Source: Allobosea sp. AAP35 (GTDB lineage: Bacteria; Pseudomonadota; Alphaproteobacteria; Rhizobiales; Beijerinckiaceae). From it: a stretch of 64,000 bases of DNA. The translations under genes and the position numbers were made by a program. The notes under the pieces are model-generated. The model was not told where the DNA came from. It saw only the letters and a list, made by a program, of their open reading frames with translations, and did not search any database. Below, piece after piece: positions 18,883-28,402 of this stretch (positions are counted from its first letter, which is position 1; each line of letters opens with the position of its first letter). The stretch spans positions 1-64,000 of the forward strand of contig NZ_LJHQ01000011.1 in NCBI RefSeq assembly GCF_001295925.1. Reading direction: 5' to 3'.

Positions 18883-19747
18883 GCGATTCCGACCTCCGCT
18901 TCGACGGCCGCGACTTCGTCGTCGTCGACCCCGAGATAGGCTGCGATCACCTTCGGATCGGCCTGGACCTGCGCCGGCGTGCCGTCGGCGATCTTGGTGC
19001 CGTAGTCCAGCACCACGACATGGTCGGAGATTTCCATCACCACCGACATGTCGTGCTCGATCAGGAGCAGCGCCGTGCCGATGTCCTGGCGGATCGACAG
19101 CAGCAATTCGTTGAGGTCGTGGCTCTCGCGCGGGTTGAGGCCGGCGGCCGGCTCGTCGAGGCAGAGCAACACGGGATCGGTGCACATGGCACGCGCGATC
19201 TCCAGCCGGCGCTGGTCGCCATAGGGCAGGTCGGCGGCGGGATCGTCGGCGCGGTCGATCAGGTTGATCTTCTCCAGCCAGAATTTGGCCTTCTCGATCG
19301 CCTCGTTCTCGCGCGCCTTGTAGCCGCCGATGCCGAGCACCCCAAGAAACGTATAGCCCGAGGCGATCATGAGCGGATTGTGCTGCGCGACCAGCAGGTT
19401 TTCCAGAACAGTCATGCCGCCGAAGAGCCGGATGTTCTGGAAAGTGCGGGCGACCTTGGCCTTCCACGAGATCTGGAAGTCCGGCAGGCGCTCGAGCAGG
19501 TAGCTGGTTCCGCTGTCCTGCGTCAGCGTGATCATGCCTTCGCTCGGCTTGTAGAAGCCGGTGATGCAGTTGAACACCGTGGTCTTGCCGGCGCCGTTGG
19601 GGCCGATCAATGCGGTGATGTCGCCCTTGCGGGCCTCGAAGGAGAGGTCGTTGACGGCGGTGAGACCGCCGAAGCGCATCGTCAGATGCTCAACCTGAAG
19701 CAGAGGCTTGCCGTGGGGGGCAGAGACCGGCGGGAGAGACGTCGCCA

Positions 19748-19748
<1 letters not shown>
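18879..19748 (-). CDS. livG: ABC transporter ATP-binding protein LivG
   Basis: Second ATPase of the liv transporter, 289 residues. Walker A is GPNGAGKTT, the Q-loop region is ARTFQNIRLF, and Walker B is LLCLDEPAAGLNP, the LivG-type sequence. The signature segment is PYGDQRRLEIARAM. The ATG at 19748 shares its A with the livM stop codon (TGATG), and the gene ends in a 4-bp overlap with livF. An insertion of about 15 residues after the first strands (QDSGTSYLLERLPDF) is longer than in E. coli LivG. Confidence 0.95.
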
Positions 19749-21145
<1,397 letters not shown>

Positions 21146-21149
21146 GGGT

Positions 21150-22067
21150 TCAGACCTTCTCGACTTCGGGACGGCCGAGCAGGCCCGAAGGCATGAAGAC
21201 CAGCACGATCGCCAGGATGCAGAAGGCGGCGACATCCTTGTAGTCGATGGTGAAATAGGCCGACCACATCACCTCGATCAGACCGATCAAAAGCCCTCCG
21301 ATGACGGCGCCGGGCAGCGAGCCAATGCCGCCGAGAACCGCTGCCGTGAAGGCCTTCACGCCTGGGATGAAGCCGTCATGGAAGGAGACCACGCCGTAGA
21401 GGACGAGATACATCACGCCCGCCACCGCAGCGAGCGCGGCGCCCATGATGAAGGTGATCGAGATCGTGCGGTCGACGTCGATGCCCAGCAGGGCGGCCAT
21501 CTTGCGGTCCTGCTCGCAGGCGCGCTGGGCCCGGCCGAGCGGCGTCTTCTGGACGATGTACCAGAACGCGGCGAGCAGCACGGCGGTCGTGACGATGATG
21601 ACGATCTGCTTGTAGGAGATCTGCACGGAATAGGTCGCGCTCTCGATCAGCGTGATCGACTTGTTCAGCATCGGCGCGGTGGATTTGTTGCGCGGGCCCT
21701 GCACGACCTGGACGAAATTCATCAGGAAGATCGACATGCCGATCGCCGAGATCAGTGGCGCGAGGCGAAACGAGCCGCGCAGCGGCCGGTAGGCGACGCG
21801 CTCGATCGCCCAGCTCCACAGGGCGGTGAAGAACATCGCCAGCGCCAGCACCACGATCAGCGCGACCACGATCAGGGCGGCGCCGAACCAGGAGGCGATC
21901 AGCATGAAGAAGATCAGCGCGATGAAGGCCGACAGCATGAACACGTCGCCATGGGCGAAGTTGACCATGCCGATGATGCCGAACACCATCGTGTAGCCGA
22001 TGGCGATGAGGCCGTAGATCGACCCCAGGGTCAGCCCGTTGATGAGCTGCTGCAGAAACACTTCCAT
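21150..22067 (-). CDS. livH: Branched-chain amino-acid-type ABC transporter permease LivH
   Basis: First gene of the liv operon, 305 residues, with eight or so membrane helices. Family landmarks are [25 protein letters not shown] near the N-terminus, [12 protein letters not shown], and the coupling loop [23 protein letters not shown]. The frame extends 37 codons further to 22178, with another ATG at residue 22, but the start at 22067 gives the canonical [12 protein letters not shown]. The operon order livH-M-G-F-DUF6867-K on the minus strand means the products form a complete importer. Confidence 0.94.
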   Translation of the reverse strand: MEVFLQQLINGLTLGSIYGLIAIGYTMVFGIIGMVNFAHGDVFMLSAFIALIFFMLIASWFGAALIVVALIVVLALAMFFTALWSWAIERVAYRPLRGSFRLAPLISAIGMSIFLMNFVQVVQGPRNKSTAPMLNKSITLIESATYSVQISYKQIVIIVTTAVLLAAFWYIVQKTPLGRAQRACEQDRKMAALLGIDVDRTISITFIMGAALAAVAGVMYLVLYGVVSFHDGFIPGVKAFTAAVLGGIGSLPGAVIGGLLIGLIEVMWSAYFTIDYKDVAAFCILAIVLVFMPSGLLGRPEVEKV

Positions 22068-22174
22068 CGCCGACGCAGACCCCTCGAACCCGCTCCCGTT
22101 CTCTTGAGTCGGCATGACGCCGACGCATGCGGGATGCGATTGCCACGCAGGCCTACCAACGCTGCGCGATTTCG

Positions 22175-22203
22175 ACAATCGCGCCGGGCCACAAAACTGT
22201 CAA
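22175..22203 (-). promoter_or_regulatory. Candidate promoter of the liv operon
   Basis: Reading leftward, a perfect TTGACA (22198-22203) is followed after 17 bases by GATTGT (22175-22180). That is correct spacing with a weak -10 box. It lies about 110 bases before the livH start. Confidence 0.4.
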
Positions 22204-22354
22204 AAGCAATCTGCGGTGAATTGCCTCGCAAATGGGCAGCAAGCTTTGCGGTGACGCGCCGATTTCGCGCAAGATGATTGTGTTTGGGGCAGGTCCCCGC
22301 AGAGGGCTGGCCGCGTCCGATCGGGGTCGTGGGTGCGCCCGCATAGCGGCGCCG

Positions 22355-23365
22355 TCAGGGCTTGTCCGTCACCAGAAAGCCATGCGCCAGCGGGTCGCGA
22401 TCGTCGATGAAGATCGTGTTGTAGCCGGTCATCCGGGCCCAGCCCTCGATCGAGGGGATGATGCCCTCAAAAGGGCCGACCTGAGCGGTCGCCTCGACCC
22501 GGCCGCGGAACATCGTGCCGATGATGCTCTCATGGACGAAGTCGTCGCCGACCTGGAGCTTCCCCTGCGCCGCCCATTGCGCCATGCGCGAGGAGGTGCC
22601 GGTGCCGCAGGGCGAGCGGTCGATCGCCTTGTCGCCATAGAACACGGCGTTGCGGGCATGGGCCTCGGGCTTGGTCGGTGCGCCGGTCCAGAGGATGTGG
22701 GAGAGCCCGTTGATCGCCGGGTTCTGCGGGTGGATGAACTCATATTTGGCATTGAGCGCAGCGCGCAGCTTCGGGCTCCAGCGCTGGATGTCGGAGGGGT
22801 TGATGTCGGCGATGTCGCTGAAAGCGTCCTGCGGATCGACGATCGCATAGAAATTGCCGCCATAGGCGACATCGACCGTGACCTCGCCGAGTTCCTCGAT
22901 TTCCGCCGTCAGCCCTGTCGCATGGAGATAGGAGGCGATGTTGGTGATGCGGACAGTGTCGACGTAATCGCCGTTGCGGGTGTAGCGCGCCGTCACCAGC
23001 CCGGCCGGCGTGTCGATGCGCAGCACGCCCTCTTCGCGCGGCGTCACGAGACCGCGCTCAAGCGCCATCGTCACCGTGCCGATGGTGCCGTGGCCGCACA
23101 TCGGCAGGCAGCCCGAGGTCTCGATGAAGAGGAAGGCGATATCGGCATCCTCGCGCGTCGGCGGGTAGAGGATCGAGCCCGACATGACGTCATGGCCGCG
23201 CGGCTCGAACATCAGCCCGGTGCGGATCCAGTCGTACTCGGCCAGAAAATGCGCGCGCTTCTCGACCATGTTGGCGCCCTTGAGCGGCGGGGCGCCGCCC
23301 GCGACCATGCGCACCGGGTTGCCGCAGGTGTGGCCATCGACGCAGAAAAAGGTGTGGGTGGTCAT
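22355..23365 (-). CDS. 4-hydroxyproline 2-epimerase (proline racemase family)
   Basis: Interconverts trans-4-hydroxy-L-proline and cis-4-hydroxy-D-proline, the first step of bacterial hydroxyproline use. Both catalytic cysteines are present: Cys90 in PMCGHGTIG and Cys253 in DRSPCGTGTSS. A Cys/Cys pair separates epimerases and racemases from the Thr-containing 3-hydroxyproline dehydratases of this family. The 336 residues are normal. A FAD dehydrogenase and a cupin gene lie immediately upstream on the same strand, and a divergent GntR gene stands beyond them. This is the usual organisation for hydroxyproline catabolism and supports the call over proline racemase. Confidence 0.9.
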   Translation of the reverse strand: MTTHTFFCVDGHTCGNPVRMVAGGAPPLKGANMVEKRAHFLAEYDWIRTGLMFEPRGHDVMSGSILYPPTREDADIAFLFIETSGCLPMCGHGTIGTVTMALERGLVTPREEGVLRIDTPAGLVTARYTRNGDYVDTVRITNIASYLHATGLTAEIEELGEVTVDVAYGGNFYAIVDPQDAFSDIADINPSDIQRWSPKLRAALNAKYEFIHPQNPAINGLSHILWTGAPTKPEAHARNAVFYGDKAIDRSPCGTGTSSRMAQWAAQGKLQVGDDFVHESIIGTMFRGRVEATAQVGPFEGIIPSIEGWARMTGYNTIFIDDRDPLAHGFLVTDKP

Positions 23366-23445
23366 GGGTTTGGCTCGGTTCGTTAGCGGGGTGATTCAAG
23401 CAAAACGACGCAGAATGGGTGGCCCTGAGGGGAACGGGGCGCTCA

Positions 23446-24678
23446 TCAAAAGCGGCGCGGGCTGAACGGCGCAAGATCGATCGCGGGTTCGCGGCCAGCA
23501 ATCAGCGCCGCCACCAGATCGGCGGTCGCGGTCGATTGCGTCATGCCATAATGGCCGTGGCCGAAGGCGTGAACGACATGCGGGTTGCGGCTGGCCGAGC
23601 CGATCACCGGCAATGAGTCGGGCAGGGAGGGGCGGAACCCCATCCAGAGCGTGCCGGTCTCGAAGGCCGGCAGCCCGTCCACGAACTGGCTGGCCTTGTC
23701 GTAGAGAATCCTGGTGCGGGCATGGTTGGCGGCTGCCTCCAGCCCGCCGAACTCGACGGCGCCGCCGATGCGCAGGCCGCTCTCCAGGGGGGTCATGACG
23801 AAGCCATGGCCCTCGAAGCCGATAGGCCGCGTTGTCAGCCCGGTCACGCCGGGGAAGCTGACATTGTAGCCGCGCTCGGTGTCGAGCGGGACCTTGTCGC
23901 CGAGTGCCGCCGCCAGCGGCTTCGACCAGGCTCCGGCAGCGATGACGGCGCGATCGACCACGCGCTGGAAGCCGTCAGGGCCGATGAGGGCAGGGCGCTC
24001 AGCCGTCGAGATGTTGGTGATCCCGGCTTTCTCGAAGATGGCGCCGCGGGCCAGGGCCGATTCGAACAAAGCGAGCGTCAGCTGCAGCGGGTCGCTGATA
24101 TGGGCGGTGTCGGGGTGGAAGGCCGCGCCGACGAACTTGTCCTTCAGCGCCGGCTCGAACTGGCGCAGCTCTTCGGGGCCTACCATCTCGACCGTGATGC
24201 CGAACTCCGCCTGGCGCTTGGCGATCCCCCTCGCTTCCTCTAAGGCGCCGCGATCGGTGAAGGCGTAGAGCCCGCCCTTGCGGTGGATATGGCTCCCCAG
24301 GCCGGCGCGATTGGCGCGCGCCAGCCAGGCCGGAAGCGCCAGTTGCTGGAGCGCGCCGATGCCCTGGATCGAGCGCTCGAAGGCATCCGGCCGCGCCGCC
24401 AGCACGAAGCGCAGCAGCCAGGGCAGCAGTTTCGGGAAATAGGCCGGGCGGATCGCCAGCGGGCCGAGCGGATCGAGCAGAAATTTCGGCACCTGCCGCA
24501 GGATCTTGGGGCTCGCGATCGGCAGGATGTCGGTGTGCGCGATCCAGCCGGCATTGCCGCGCGAGGGGCCGAAGCCCGGCCCCTCCTTGTCGAGGATCAG
24601 GACCTCGTGGCCCTCGTCGAGCAGGGCATGGGCGATGGCGCAGCCGACGATGCCGGCCCCGACGATGGCGATCTTCAC
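23446..24678 (-). CDS. FAD-dependent oxidoreductase, probable cis-4-hydroxy-D-proline dehydrogenase
   Basis: DAO-fold flavoenzyme of 410 residues. The FAD motif GAGIVG is at 7-12, and DadA-family segments GPSRGNAGWI and GHGHYGMTQS are visible. Its place directly upstream of the 4-hydroxyproline epimerase suggests it oxidises cis-4-hydroxy-D-proline to the pyrroline-4-hydroxy-2-carboxylate. This is inference from context, and a general D-amino-acid dehydrogenase is the alternative. The start is a GTG that overlaps the upstream cupin stop by four bases (GTGA), so translation is coupled. Confidence 0.82.
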   Translation of the reverse strand: MKIAIVGAGIVGCAIAHALLDEGHEVLILDKEGPGFGPSRGNAGWIAHTDILPIASPKILRQVPKFLLDPLGPLAIRPAYFPKLLPWLLRFVLAARPDAFERSIQGIGALQQLALPAWLARANRAGLGSHIHRKGGLYAFTDRGALEEARGIAKRQAEFGITVEMVGPEELRQFEPALKDKFVGAAFHPDTAHISDPLQLTLALFESALARGAIFEKAGITNISTAERPALIGPDGFQRVVDRAVIAAGAWSKPLAAALGDKVPLDTERGYNVSFPGVTGLTTRPIGFEGHGFVMTPLESGLRIGGAVEFGGLEAAANHARTRILYDKASQFVDGLPAFETGTLWMGFRPSLPDSLPVIGSASRNPHVVHAFGHGHYGMTQSTATADLVAALIAGREPAIDLAPFSPRRF

Positions 24679-24998
24679 AACGAAAGTTCCTTGAGGGCAC
24701 CCGGCTGCTTGACCTCGATCTCGACAAACGCGATCGGGTGCTCGGAGCCGTTCATGACGTCATGCTCGATGCCGGCTGGGCGCATATAGGCCTGGCCCTG
24801 CGCGAGCGGCACGTCGGTCGTCTTGGTCCCGTCATGGATGCGCAGCGTGCCGGCGACCAGCATGACGACGAAATAGGGCCAGCCATGGCTGTGCCAGCCG
24901 GTCACAGCGCCGGGCTCGAAATCCCAGCGGGTGATGCGGATGGCCGCGTCGTCCTGCTGGACGGTCGCGACGGCAGGGATCGTACAGGTGAACGCCAT
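24675..24998 (-). CDS. Small cupin-domain protein
   Basis: Single beta-barrel cupin of 107 residues. Metal-binding motif 1 is visible as GWHSHGWPYFVVMLVAGTL (H-x-H and a later conserved Gly), and motif 2 as RPAGIEHDVMNGS. It is the first gene of the hydroxyproline-type operon and overlaps the FAD dehydrogenase by four bases. Its function is unknown. Such cupins often accompany amino-acid catabolic operons, as metabolite-binding or isomerase proteins. Confidence 0.8.
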   Translation of the reverse strand: MAFTCTIPAVATVQQDDAAIRITRWDFEPGAVTGWHSHGWPYFVVMLVAGTLRIHDGTKTTDVPLAQGQAYMRPAGIEHDVMNGSEHPIAFVEIEVKQPGALKELSL

Positions 24999-25154
24999 GC
25001 CACTCTCTCCGCTTCGGCTTCGGCCAAAGGGGCCAGGCCGGCACCTTCCAGCCCGTCATCTCTGCAACAGCGGGGCCATGAGGTCGAGGCCGCACGCGCT
25101 GCCGGTCCCGCAGGTGCCGCCATGGTGGAATGCGTCTTGCGCGCGGACCCGTTT

Positions 25155-25228
25155 GGCTTGCAGATTGACCAGGCTTGCAGATTGATAGACCGAGCCTGCG
25201 CGCGACAGGACAGGATTGATATATCAAT
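25155..25228. promoter_or_regulatory. GntR-type operator region: tandem repeats and a 14-bp palindrome
   Basis: Two exact copies of GGCTTGCAGATTGA (25155-25168 and 25172-25185) lie 17 bases apart. Thirty bases further, the perfect palindrome ATTGATATATCAAT (25215-25228) stands in the region between the divergent cupin operon and the gntR gene. FCD-type GntR regulators typically bind such short AT-rich palindromes, so this is the likely autoregulatory and operon operator. Confidence 0.6.
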
Positions 25229-25291
25229 GGCTTTTGCGACGTCAATCCAAGCCTCTGTACCAGCCGGTTCGGGCGGGTCGGCCGCTGACGC

Positions 25292-25993
25292 ATGACCATG
25301 CGCGCCGCCATCGCCGTCGAGGCCTTTGACGACAACGGCCCGTCTCCGTCACAGGGCGCACTGAGCCTGACCGAGATCGCCTATCGTCGGCTGGAAGAGG
25401 CGATCGTGACGCTGTCGCTGCGACCCGGCGCGGTGCTGACCGAAGCGCAGATGATCGACATGGTCGGCGTCGGCCGCACCCCCGTGCGCGAGGCGCTGAT
25501 TCGGCTGGCACAGCAGGGGCTGGTCGAAGTCCTGCCGCGCAAGGGCGTGGCGGTGGCCGGCATCAACGCCATCGACATCATGGCGGCGCTCGACGCGCGC
25601 GAGGTGCTGGAGCGCCTGATCGCCGGCGATGCGGCCAGGCGGGCCAGCCCGGGCGAGCGGATTGCGATCGTCGAGACGGCCCGCGCGATGCGTGCGGCCG
25701 CACAGGGTGGCGATGCCAACGCCTATATGCGGCTCGATAAGGAACTCGATGCCGTGGTGGCGGCGGCCGCCCGCAGTCCCTACGCGACCCGGGCGGTCGA
25801 ACCGTTGCAGGCCCTGATCCGGCGTGCCTGGTACCATTTCGAGCGGCAGGACGATCTGCTGCCGGCGGCCAGCCATCACGTCGCTTTTGCGCAGGCGGTC
25901 GCAACGACCGATCCGGCGGCTGCGATGGCGGCAAGCGACGCCCTGATGGCGCATCTGCGCAGCGGGTTGCTGGCGACGCTGGAGCGCGAGTGA
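25292..25993 (+). CDS. GntR-family transcriptional regulator, FCD subfamily
   Basis: Regulator of 233 residues. The N-terminal winged helix at about 28-95 shows LTEIAYRRLEEAIVTLSLRPG, the recognition segment VGRTPVREALIRLAQQGLVEVLPRKG and a wing. The C-terminal all-helical FCD domain binds the effector; I see the Asp and some His ligand positions only partly (LDKELDAVV, SHHVAF). It is divergent from the hydroxyproline-type operon and almost certainly controls it, with hydroxyproline or a breakdown product as a plausible effector. The start could also be the ATG two codons later. Confidence 0.88.
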   Translation: MTMRAAIAVEAFDDNGPSPSQGALSLTEIAYRRLEEAIVTLSLRPGAVLTEAQMIDMVGVGRTPVREALIRLAQQGLVEVLPRKGVAVAGINAIDIMAALDAREVLERLIAGDAARRASPGERIAIVETARAMRAAAQGGDANAYMRLDKELDAVVAAAARSPYATRAVEPLQALIRRAWYHFERQDDLLPAASHHVAFAQAVATTDPAAAMAASDALMAHLRSGLLATLERE

Positions 25994-26152
25994 GCGTAAT
26001 GAGGCGAATGTCAGCGCGATGCGTCGGTCGTCGATCAGACCAGCCGTGATGGAGGCCGCGCCGCGAGGTCGCAGCACGGACGAACTGGCTTTTCGGGGCA
26101 AACGCCCCTACATGAACGCCAGAACCCGCCCGTGTCGGCCAGCCGGATTTCG

Positions 26153-26674
26153 ATGACAGAACCCGTTTTTCCCGTCGCTCGGGCCGTGCCCGAGGCTGCG
26201 CCGTTTCGCGATGCTATGTCGCGTGTCGCCAGCGCGGTGCATGTCGTCACCACGCTGGGACCGCAGGGGCGGGCGGGCTTGACGGCGAATGCCGTCGCTT
26301 CCGTGTCCGATACGCCTCCAACCGTGCTGGTCTGCGTCGCCAGGCAGAGCCGCACGCTGGCGGTGATCGAGGCGAGCGGCATATTCTGCATCAACACGCT
26401 TGCGGGCGACGACCTCGATCTGGCCGAAATCTTCGCCAGCCGTCGCGGCATCGAGGGCGAGGCGCGTTTCGCGACATGCTACTGGTCCAGCCTCTCGACT
26501 GGGGCGCCGGTGCTGTCTTCCGCGATCGCGGCCTTCGACTGCCGGCTGGTGGCCGCCCATGACGTCGCGACCCACCGCATCCTGATCGGCGAGGTCGTCG
26601 GGCTCGGCGGCGCGCCGGGCGCGGCGCAGCCGACGGGGCTGATCTACCGGCAAAGGCGCTTCGAGGCAGTGTAG
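26153..26674 (+). CDS. Flavin reductase domain protein
   Basis: FMN-binding split-barrel flavin reductase-like protein of 173 residues. Segments AVHVVTTLGPQGRAGLTANAVASVSDTPPTVLVCVARQS (given here by its ends AVHVV and VARQS) and GIFCINTLAG are hallmarks of reductase components of two-component flavin monooxygenases. It would supply reduced FMN or FAD to a partner oxygenase using NAD(P)H, but no such oxygenase is near. A GTG seven codons upstream is an alternative start. It stands alone between the gntR gene and the convergent pcaC gene. Confidence 0.82.
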   Translation: MTEPVFPVARAVPEAAPFRDAMSRVASAVHVVTTLGPQGRAGLTANAVASVSDTPPTVLVCVARQSRTLAVIEASGIFCINTLAGDDLDLAEIFASRRGIEGEARFATCYWSSLSTGAPVLSSAIAAFDCRLVAAHDVATHRILIGEVVGLGGAPGAAQPTGLIYRQRRFEAV

Positions 26675-26727
26675 GCTGCGGTCGCAATGACGGGGTGGCC
26701 GGCGCTTCCTGGATAGCTTCGCGCCGC

Positions 26728-27123
26728 TCAGCCCTTGGCGGCCTCCGCCTCGATCTCGGCGAAGACGCTGGCGGCTTCCTTGAAGGCGTGGTTGGCGGCG
26801 GGCACGCCGGCATAGACTGCGACCTGCATCAGCACCTCCTTGATCTCGTCGCGGCTCAGGCCGTTATTCACCGCACCCCGAACATGGATGCGGAATTCGC
26901 CCCAGGCGCCGAGCGAGGCTGCGACCGACAGCACGATGATCGAGCGTTCGCGGCGCACCAGCCCCGGCCGGTTCCAGATGTCGTTCCAGGCGGTGCAGGT
27001 GATGAATTCCTGCCATTCGGTGTTGAAATCGGTCAGGCCGGAACTGGCCTTGTCGACGTAAGCCCCGCCGAGCACAGCGCGGCGGGTGGTCATGCCATCG
27101 GCATAGCGTGTCGTGTCGTCCAT
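26728..27123 (-). CDS. pcaC: Carboxymuconolactone decarboxylase family protein (PcaC-like)
   Basis: Small all-helical protein of 131 residues. In the beta-ketoadipate pathway PcaC decarboxylates 4-carboxymuconolactone to 3-oxoadipate enol-lactone. Family features are LTDFNTEWQEFITCTAWNDIWNRPGL (given by its ends LTDF and RPGL), HVRGAVNNGLSRDEIKEV, and the late HAFKEA. It is the last gene of the five-gene minus-strand operon with pcaD, the two aconitase X subunits and pcaB, and starts 37 bases after the pcaD stop behind AAGGAGAG. Whether it acts on the classical lactone here is uncertain, given the aconitase X in the operon. Confidence 0.88.
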   Translation of the reverse strand: MDDTTRYADGMTTRRAVLGGAYVDKASSGLTDFNTEWQEFITCTAWNDIWNRPGLVRRERSIIVLSVAASLGAWGEFRIHVRGAVNNGLSRDEIKEVLMQVAVYAGVPAANHAFKEAASVFAEIEAEAAKG

Positions 27124-27160
27124 GGTGGGCTCTCCTTCAGGCTGGGTTCGCGAAAGGGCG

Positions 27161-27940
27161 TCAGCCCGCGAGGAAATCCTGCACGGCGTTCGTGAACGCC
27201 TCCGGCTGTTCGAGATTGGACAGATGCGCGGCTTCGAGTTCGACCGTGCGGGAGCCGGGGATGGCCTGCGCGATCAGATGGCCAGCAGCCGGTGGCGTCG
27301 CGGGATCCACCGTGCCGATGATCACCAGAACCGGATTGGTCACGCTGCGGATCGCCTCGCGCTGGTCCATGTCGCGAATGGCGGCGCAGCAGGTGGCGTA
27401 GCCGATCGCGGGGGTGGTGGTCAGCATCGAGCCGACACGTGCGACGGTTGTGGGCTCGGCCTCGCGGAAGCGCGGGCTGAACCAGCGTTCGAGCACGCCT
27501 TTGACCAGGGCGTCCATGCCCTGGCTGCGCGCGGTTTCGATCCGCCCGTCCCAGAGCGAGGCCGGGCCCATATGGGCGGCGGTGTTGGCGAGCACGAGGC
27601 GGCCCATCCGCTCGCGTGCATGGGTCGCAAGCCATTGCCCGACCATGCCGCCCTTGGAGACGCCGCACCAATGCGCGTTCTCGATCCCGAAATGGTCGAG
27701 GATGGCGAGGGCGTCGCGGCCGAGCGTGTCGATCGCAAAGGCCTTGTCGGTGGCGACCGAGAGGCCGTGGCCGCGCGAATCATAGCGCAGGACGCGGAAA
27801 TGCCGCGACCATTCGGGGATCTGCGGGTCCCACATCGAGAGATTGGTGCCGAGCGAGTTCGACAGCATCAGCACGGGCGCCTCGGTGGGCCCGTCGAAGC
27901 GGATGTTGAACGGCTCGCCGGCAATGGTTTCGATCGGCAT
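27161..27940 (-). CDS. pcaD: 3-oxoadipate enol-lactonase (PcaD-like)
   Basis: Alpha/beta hydrolase of 259 residues that opens the enol-lactone ring to 3-oxoadipate. The nucleophile is Ser95 in the elbow WCGVSKGGMVGQ, the acid is the Asp of IIGTVDPATPP, and the catalytic His lies in AAHLSNLEQP. The N-terminal half carries NSLGTNLSMWDPQIP, typical of PcaD. It sits between the aconitase X small subunit and pcaC, matching their order of use in the pathway for its own two steps. Confidence 0.9.
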   Translation of the reverse strand: MPIETIAGEPFNIRFDGPTEAPVLMLSNSLGTNLSMWDPQIPEWSRHFRVLRYDSRGHGLSVATDKAFAIDTLGRDALAILDHFGIENAHWCGVSKGGMVGQWLATHARERMGRLVLANTAAHMGPASLWDGRIETARSQGMDALVKGVLERWFSPRFREAEPTTVARVGSMLTTTPAIGYATCCAAIRDMDQREAIRSVTNPVLVIIGTVDPATPPAAGHLIAQAIPGSRTVELEAAHLSNLEQPEAFTNAVQDFLAG

Positions 27941-27973
27941 CGGCGGTGGTGTCCCTGGTTTGGTGAGCGGCGT

Positions 27974-28402
27974 CTATTGAACCGTGATGGTGCCGTCGTC
28001 GGCCACAGCGAGCCGATGGCCGGCAAGCTGAGCCTGGTCGGCCGCGGCGAGGCGGAAGGCCGGGGGCGTCGGCCAGCCCATCTCGCGCGCCACGACCAGC
28101 CCGAGCAGCAGGATGGCATCGGGGGCGTCCATCAGCAGGGCGGCGGGCGCCCTGCCGGCATGGACCAGTTCGAGCAGCACGGCGGAGGCGGATGACGAGC
28201 CGATCGTGCCCGGCAACGCCAGCACGGTGCCGGCGATGTTCTCGCCGAGCTGCGGATGGCGCGCATCGATGATCAGGCCGGTGCGCGGATCGACCCCGCC
28301 CCAGAAGCTGATCGGGGCGGTCAGCGCCAGGCAATGGCCGGCGGCTGTCGAGCCCGGGATCAGGACCTCGGTCTTGAGGGCCGTCCCTGGGTTCACGACC
28401 AT
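27974..28402 (-). CDS. Aconitase X small (swivel) subunit, DUF126
   Basis: Swivelling-domain subunit of aconitase X (DUF126), 142 residues. The family segments are STAAGHCLALTAPISFWGGVDPRTG (given by its ends STAAG and DPRTG) and IDARHPQLGENIAGTVLALPGTIGSSSAS. The SSSAS loop is the substrate-phosphate/carboxylate-binding and catalytic-Ser region. It pairs with the large subunit encoded immediately upstream, whose end it overlaps by ten bases, with GGGAGG as ribosome-binding site. Characterised AcnX enzymes dehydrate cis-3-hydroxy-L-proline or, in archaea, phosphomevalonate. Confidence 0.88.
   Translation of the reverse strand: MVVNPGTALKTEVLIPGSTAAGHCLALTAPISFWGGVDPRTGLIIDARHPQLGENIAGTVLALPGTIGSSSASAVLLELVHAGRAPAALLMDAPDAILLLGLVVAREMGWPTPPAFRLAAADQAQLAGHRLAVADDGTITVQ

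Noticed and set aside
22355-23365. Trans-3-hydroxyproline dehydratase
   Set aside because: Those family members have Thr in place of the second catalytic Cys. Here both Cys90 and Cys253 are present, which fits an epimerase or racemase.
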